Of a DNA stretch of 64,000 nucleotides, positions 60,594 through 64,000 are shown one piece after another. Made by a program: the position numbers and the translations under genes. The notes beneath the pieces were generated by a model. It was given only the letters and a program-made list of their open reading frames with translations. It was not told the DNA's origin and did no database searches. Source of the stretch: JANQPX01 sp965204405 (GTDB lineage Bacteria; Pseudomonadota; Alphaproteobacteria; Geminicoccales; Geminicoccaceae); contig CBDBEN010000005.1 of the NCBI GenBank assembly GCA_965204405.1, positions 1,674,001-1,738,000 of the forward strand. Reading direction: 5' to 3'. Each line of letters starts with the position of its first letter. Position 1 is the first letter of the stretch.

Positions 60594-61477
60594 TGGACAA
60601 GCTTAGGCGCCGACATCTCCTGACCCTCGCCTGTGGCTGTGCCGCGACGGTCGGACTGCTGAGTGCCGGCCAAGCGCTCGCAGGGGAACAAAAGCTGACG
60701 CTTGCCTTCATCCCCCAGGAAAACCCGGAAAAGCTTCTTGGGGATATCGATGTCATCACCACCTATCTGAGCAAGAGCATCGGGGTGCCGGTCGACGGTT
60801 TCGTCACGCTGGATCACGCCGCTGCGGTTGAAGCCTTGCGCAATCAGACCGCCGATATCTCGTTCACGGGCGCCCTCCCTTATGTGTTCGCCCACGATGC
60901 GATCGGTGCCGAAGTTCTCCTCGCCGAGGTCTACAGAGGCGAGCCGACCTACAGTGCCCGTCTGTTCGTTCGCAAGGATAGTGGGATCGAGACGCTGGAG
61001 GATCTTCGCGGCACAACCGCGGCCTTTGCCGATCCGATCTCTGAATCAGGCTACCTGTACCCGCTTGAGATCCTGGCCGAGGCCGGTCTTCTGGAGCCAA
61101 GTGCCGATCCCCATAGCTTTTTCAGCCAGGTTTACTTCGCCGGCGGGTACCAGCAAGCTATACAGGCGGTTGCCAACGGGCTCGTCGATGTCGCCGGCGT
61201 CAGCGAGTTCTCGGATATGCTGCTTACCCCGGAACAGCAGCTCGATATCAGGTGGATTGCCGAGAGCAAACCCATCCCCTCACACGCGGTCATTGCCCGC
61301 TCGAACCTGGACCCGACGTTGAAGGCGGCGTTCGAGAAAGCGATGCTCGGGCTGAACGAGCCGGAAAACCGTCATCTGCTGAAACATGTCTATGGACCTG
61401 ACGGCTTTGTTGGAACCGACCACGAGGCCTATGCGCCCGTGGCCGAGATAGCGAGGCGCTATGGCTTACTTGGCTGA
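60590..61477 (+). CDS. phnD: PhnD-type periplasmic binding protein (phosphonate/phosphite/oxyanion)
   Basis: A 295-residue binding protein. The N-terminus KLRRRHLLTLACGCAATVG is a signal peptide with twin arginines, possibly Tat. Family marks: FIPQENPEKLLGDIDVI, ADISFTGALPYVFAHD and ADPISESGYLYPLEIL, the last being the Ser-x-Ser-Gly loop that holds the anion in PhnD/PtxB-type proteins. Related proteins bind phosphonates, phosphite, hypophosphite or other oxyanions; the ligand here is not set. ATG 60590 overlaps the cytochrome stop. No C-P lyase or phosphite dehydrogenase genes are in the window. Confidence 0.88.
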   Translation: MMDKLRRRHLLTLACGCAATVGLLSAGQALAGEQKLTLAFIPQENPEKLLGDIDVITTYLSKSIGVPVDGFVTLDHAAAVEALRNQTADISFTGALPYVFAHDAIGAEVLLAEVYRGEPTYSARLFVRKDSGIETLEDLRGTTAAFADPISESGYLYPLEILAEAGLLEPSADPHSFFSQVYFAGGYQQAIQAVANGLVDVAGVSEFSDMLLTPEQQLDIRWIAESKPIPSHAVIARSNLDPTLKAAFEKAMLGLNEPENRHLLKHVYGPDGFVGTDHEAYAPVAEIARRYGLLG

Positions 61478-62315
61478 TGGTGAAATTGGGCGTGAACGTG
61501 CTCAAGGCGGTCATCGTCCGCTGACCGGCAAGCAGGCGGCCCACCTGGAAGGCATCGTGATTCGATATCCGGGCCTGGATCGTCCAGCACTCGCAGTGGA
61601 CAAGCTGACGATTTATCGAGGTGAGCGGATCGCCGTGATCGGACCGAGCGGCGGCGGCAAGACCACCCTGCTTCGCCTTCTGGACGGAACGCTGCAGCCG
61701 ACGGAGGGCATGGTCGACATCCTGGGCGAGCGGCTTTCCGGCAAGGGCTCGCAGCCCCGGAACCTACGCCGTCGGACCGGCATGATTTTCCAGGATTTCG
61801 CTTTGGTCGAGCGGGCGACGGTCATGCAGAACGTTCTCGCCGGACGCCTTGGTTTTGCCCATCCTTGGCTGTCGTTGTTCGGCAGGTTTTCCGACGACGA
61901 TCGCCGCCTTGCCTTTGAAGCGATGACCGAGGTTGGCCTCCTGGACAGGGCCGATCAGCGGGTCGACAGTCTGAGCGGCGGTCAGCGTCAGCGGGTTGCG
62001 ATCGCGCGGGTTCTGGCCCAGGCGCCGGAGATGATCCTTGCCGACGAGCCCGTCAGCAACCTGGATCCCGCCCTTACGGAGGAAATCATCGAGCTGCTGA
62101 CGGCCGCATGCCGAAGGCGCGGTGCAGCTCTGGTGATGGCCATTCATCAGCCCGGTCTAGCCAAGGCCTCGATGGATCGGGTCATCGCGGTCAAGGACGG
62201 CAAGATCGTTTTCGACGCACCATCCAAGGCGCTGACGGACCATGCTCTTGCACGCATCTATGAGCGTGAAAGACACGACGCTGAACGGGCGATGGATCAT
62301 TACTGCCCGGCCTGA
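61461..62315 (+). CDS. phnC: PhnC-type ABC transporter ATPase
   Basis: A 284-residue ATPase: Walker A IGPSGGGKTTLLRLLDG, RRTGMIFQDFALVERATVMQNVLAGRLG (PhnC-specific Q-loop region), signature SLSGGQRQRVAIARVL, Walker B MILADEPVSNLDP and switch MAIHQPGLA. It opens with about 30 extra residues before the first strand. It overlaps phnD by 17 bases and phnE at its end, so the three genes are one unit. Confidence 0.92.
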   Translation: MAYLADGEIGRERAQGGHRPLTGKQAAHLEGIVIRYPGLDRPALAVDKLTIYRGERIAVIGPSGGGKTTLLRLLDGTLQPTEGMVDILGERLSGKGSQPRNLRRRTGMIFQDFALVERATVMQNVLAGRLGFAHPWLSLFGRFSDDDRRLAFEAMTEVGLLDRADQRVDSLSGGQRQRVAIARVLAQAPEMILADEPVSNLDPALTEEIIELLTAACRRRGAALVMAIHQPGLAKASMDRVIAVKDGKIVFDAPSKALTDHALARIYERERHDAERAMDHYCPA

Positions 62316-63120
62316 CCAACGCTCGCGGACGTCTCTTGAGACCGGTGGCCTGACAATACCCAGCTGGCGGGAACGAGCAGCGCCGCTACTCGGTTTTCTG
62401 GTTGTTGTCCTCCTGTTCGCCTGGTCATGGCGTGACCTCGGGATCGAGCTTGAGAAAATCGCCGGCAGCTTCCCCAGAATCGCCGACTTTCTCGCCCGGA
62501 TGGTGCCTCCCGATATGGGGGTGATCGAGACGGTGGCTCGTTCCACCATCGAAACGCTGCAGATCGCTTTTCTCGGCACGGTGATCAGTGCCGTCGTCTC
62601 GCTCGGGCTTGGCCTTCTCGCCGCCGCCAATCTCTCACCCGCCTGGATCCACCAGCCGGTCAAATGGTTTCTCGGCATGCTCAGAGGCATACCTTTGATT
62701 CTGCTGGCGCTGTTGTTCGTTGCTGCTGTAGGTCTCGGCCCGCTTGCCGGTGTCATGACCATTGCTGTCCATGCAACAGGGATGCTCGGCAAGTTTTACG
62801 CCGAAGCGTTTGAAAATGCCGACCCTGCGCCGCTTGCGGCTCTGGAGAGCGTCGGTGCTACCTGGGCGCAAAAGATTCGCTTCGGTGCCCTTGCCCAGAT
62901 CGCCCCCGACTTGGTGCGCGACACGCTGTTTCGCTTCGAGCTCAACCTTCGGGAGTCTCTCGTTCTCGGTTTGGTGGGAGCGGGTGGTGTCGGCTTTTAC
63001 ATTCAGCTTTACGTCCGTGCCTTTCAGTACGAAAAAGTGGCCACCCTCACAATCGTCGTACTGCTGATGGTCGTGGCAATCGAACAGATCAGTATCTGGT
63101 GCCGCAGGCAGCTCCGCTAA
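62260..63120 (+). CDS. phnE: PhnE-type ABC transporter permease
   Basis: A 286-residue permease with about six helices (first at about residues 45-62). PhnE pattern: MGVIETVARSTIETLQIAFLGTVISA, the coupling loop LESVGATWAQKIRFGALAQIAP, and FRFELNLRESLVLGLVGAGGVGFYIQL near the end. ATG 62260 is used; ATG 62242 would add six residues and is possible. It completes a PhnCDE importer driven by the di-haem cytochrome promoter. Confidence 0.9.
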   Translation: MSVKDTTLNGRWIITARPDQRSRTSLETGGLTIPSWRERAAPLLGFLVVVLLFAWSWRDLGIELEKIAGSFPRIADFLARMVPPDMGVIETVARSTIETLQIAFLGTVISAVVSLGLGLLAAANLSPAWIHQPVKWFLGMLRGIPLILLALLFVAAVGLGPLAGVMTIAVHATGMLGKFYAEAFENADPAPLAALESVGATWAQKIRFGALAQIAPDLVRDTLFRFELNLRESLVLGLVGAGGVGFYIQLYVRAFQYEKVATLTIVVLLMVVAIEQISIWCRRQLR

Positions 63121-63331
63121 CGGTATGATCACGTATGAGGAACATCTGTCGAGGAGAGCAGCAGACTATTCTCTGCAAAAAATGCAAGCATGACGTCTTG
63201 CCGTGCTGCGATGGCAAGGTAAAGTACCGCCATACAGTGACGAAATATACCGATGCTCAAGTTAACCAAAAGCATCGACCTGGACTTATCGATCAGGTAT
63301 GTTTGGAAAAGTCGGTGTAAAACCAATGAGT

Positions 63332-63374
63332 TAGTGCACTATCAAGTAAATAGTTCAAATACGCTAGTGCACTA
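63332..63374 (+). promoter_or_regulatory. Paired palindromic operators before the DUF4399 gene
   Basis: The perfect palindrome TAGTGCACTA occurs at 63332-63341 and again at 63365-63374, with centres 33 bases apart, three turns of DNA. The second ends 22 bases before the start codon at 63397. Two identical sites on the same face of the helix suggest cooperative binding of a dimeric regulator. The site type is not known to me. Confidence 0.65.
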
Positions 63375-63396
63375 GGCTATATGGAGAGGCTTTTTG

Positions 63397-63948
63397 ATGG
63401 TTCGTGTTGCCCTGCTTGCCGTTGTCTCGCTCGCATTTGCGAGCACTACCTTCGCCGAGGAGGACGAAGAGTTCACAACGGGGGCGGATAGAACCAGGGC
63501 TTTTGTCGTATCCCCTGAAGCCGGCAAAGCAGAGCCCAATCCACTCAAGACCGACATCGCCGACGAGACGTTGATTGGAGAAGAAGAGGACGAGCGCACG
63601 CCGGCGCCGGAAAGTGCCCGGGTTTACATCGTATCCCCCAAAGATGGTGAGACCGTCTCCAGCCCGTTTACCGTGATTTTCGGTTTGACCGACATGGGCG
63701 TGGCGCCGGCTGGTGTTGAGAGAATGGATACTGGACATCACCATCTCCTAATCAACGCTGCAATTCCCTATCTGGACGAACCGATTCCAGCCAATGACAA
63801 TTATCTGCATTTTGGTGGCGGCCAAACGGAAGTGCGACTGGAGCTGCCGCCCGGCAAGCACTATCTCCAGCTCCTGATGAGCGATCTATATCATATTCCC
63901 CACGATCCGCCGGTGTTCTCCGAGATCATTACCATCTATGTCAAATAG
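63397..63948 (+). CDS. Secreted DUF4399 protein
   Basis: A 183-residue protein with a Sec signal peptide (residues 1-20, ending TTFA) and an acidic linker. The DUF4399 domain (about 75-183) has VYIVSPKDGETVSSPFTVIF, the GHHHLLI motif (113-119), HFGGGQTE and the HIPHDPP loop (166-172). The conserved histidines could bind a metal, though this has not been shown for the family as far as I know. Residues 32-55 look like an imperfect copy of the domain's first strand. ATG 63397 follows GGAGAGG by seven bases. It has its own promoter and may belong with the preceding cytochrome/PhnDCE operon. Confidence 0.85.
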   Translation: MVRVALLAVVSLAFASTTFAEEDEEFTTGADRTRAFVVSPEAGKAEPNPLKTDIADETLIGEEEDERTPAPESARVYIVSPKDGETVSSPFTVIFGLTDMGVAPAGVERMDTGHHHLLINAAIPYLDEPIPANDNYLHFGGGQTEVRLELPPGKHYLQLLMSDLYHIPHDPPVFSEIITIYVK

Positions 63949-64000
63949 GGCCGTCTATTCAGAAGCTTGAGGGATTGGTGGGTTGGCCACCGGCGCCTGC

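Noticed and set aside
63135..63320. 61-codon plus-strand open stretch with several cysteines
   Set aside because: No ribosome site or family; lies in the AT-rich gap before the DUF4399 operators.
1..64000. CRISPR arrays, tRNA or rRNA genes
   Set aside because: No regularly spaced repeats, T-loop signatures or rRNA motifs were seen on either strand by eye.

Overview
The window is chromosomal DNA of an alphaproteobacterium. Housekeeping genes stand in orders typical of that class: ppiD-trpE divergent from tpiA-secG-pyrG-kdsA-eno-ftsB-pdhA-pdhB-pdhC-lpdA, and DUF4164-zapA-6S RNA-fau divergent from tkt-gap-pgk. The E1-beta subunit of pyruvate dehydrogenase carries its own lipoyl domain, another alphaproteobacterial trait. 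I cannot name the genus. Most of the window is dense and GC-rich; about 55-58.6 kb is looser and more AT-rich.

Layout. 0-3 kb: a cut-off animal-type haem peroxidase, a cupin/AraC divergent pair and an LprI-like protein. 3.4-18 kb: tryptophan, envelope, glycolysis and pyruvate dehydrogenase genes; pyrG and kdsA each contain a frameshift in this sequence. 18-22.2 kb: a VOC protein and a Dpp-type peptide transporter without its binding protein. 22.4-28.1 kb: an aldo/keto reductase-like protein lacking two catalytic residues, then a polar amino-acid ABC operon (permease, binding protein, permease, no ATPase) running into an AhpD-like protein and a 2-oxoglutarate/Fe(II)-type dioxygenase, with long hairpins between genes. 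28.3-39 kb: orphan PemK/MazF-like toxin, DadA, PhzS-like monooxygenase, cupin, complete LivFGMHK transporter and a cytochrome P450. 39-45.8 kb: DUF1499, fau, 6S RNA, zapA, tkt, gap, pgk. 46-50.4 kb: GNAT, CoA-transferase, enoyl-CoA hydratase and two TRAP membrane subunits without the binding protein. 50.5-55 kb: Tat-exported PhoD, pirin, Gfo/Idh/MocA dehydrogenase, small lipoprotein. 55-58.6 kb: plastic region with an internally deleted IS481-type transposase, an ArsR/membrane-protein pair, a degraded copy of part of that membrane gene and an unknown two-module membrane protein. 58.6-63.95 kb: a probable operon of a di-haem MauG/CcpA-type cytochrome with a long unrecognised N-terminal domain followed by a PhnD-PhnC-PhnE-type importer, then a secreted His-rich DUF4399 protein with its own paired palindromic operators.

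The last locus is the best candidate for an undescribed system: a periplasmic di-haem oxidase/peroxidase genetically coupled to an oxyanion-type importer, with no C-P lyase or phosphite dehydrogenase genes nearby. Functional calls rest on recognisable motifs and gene order; no database search was possible.
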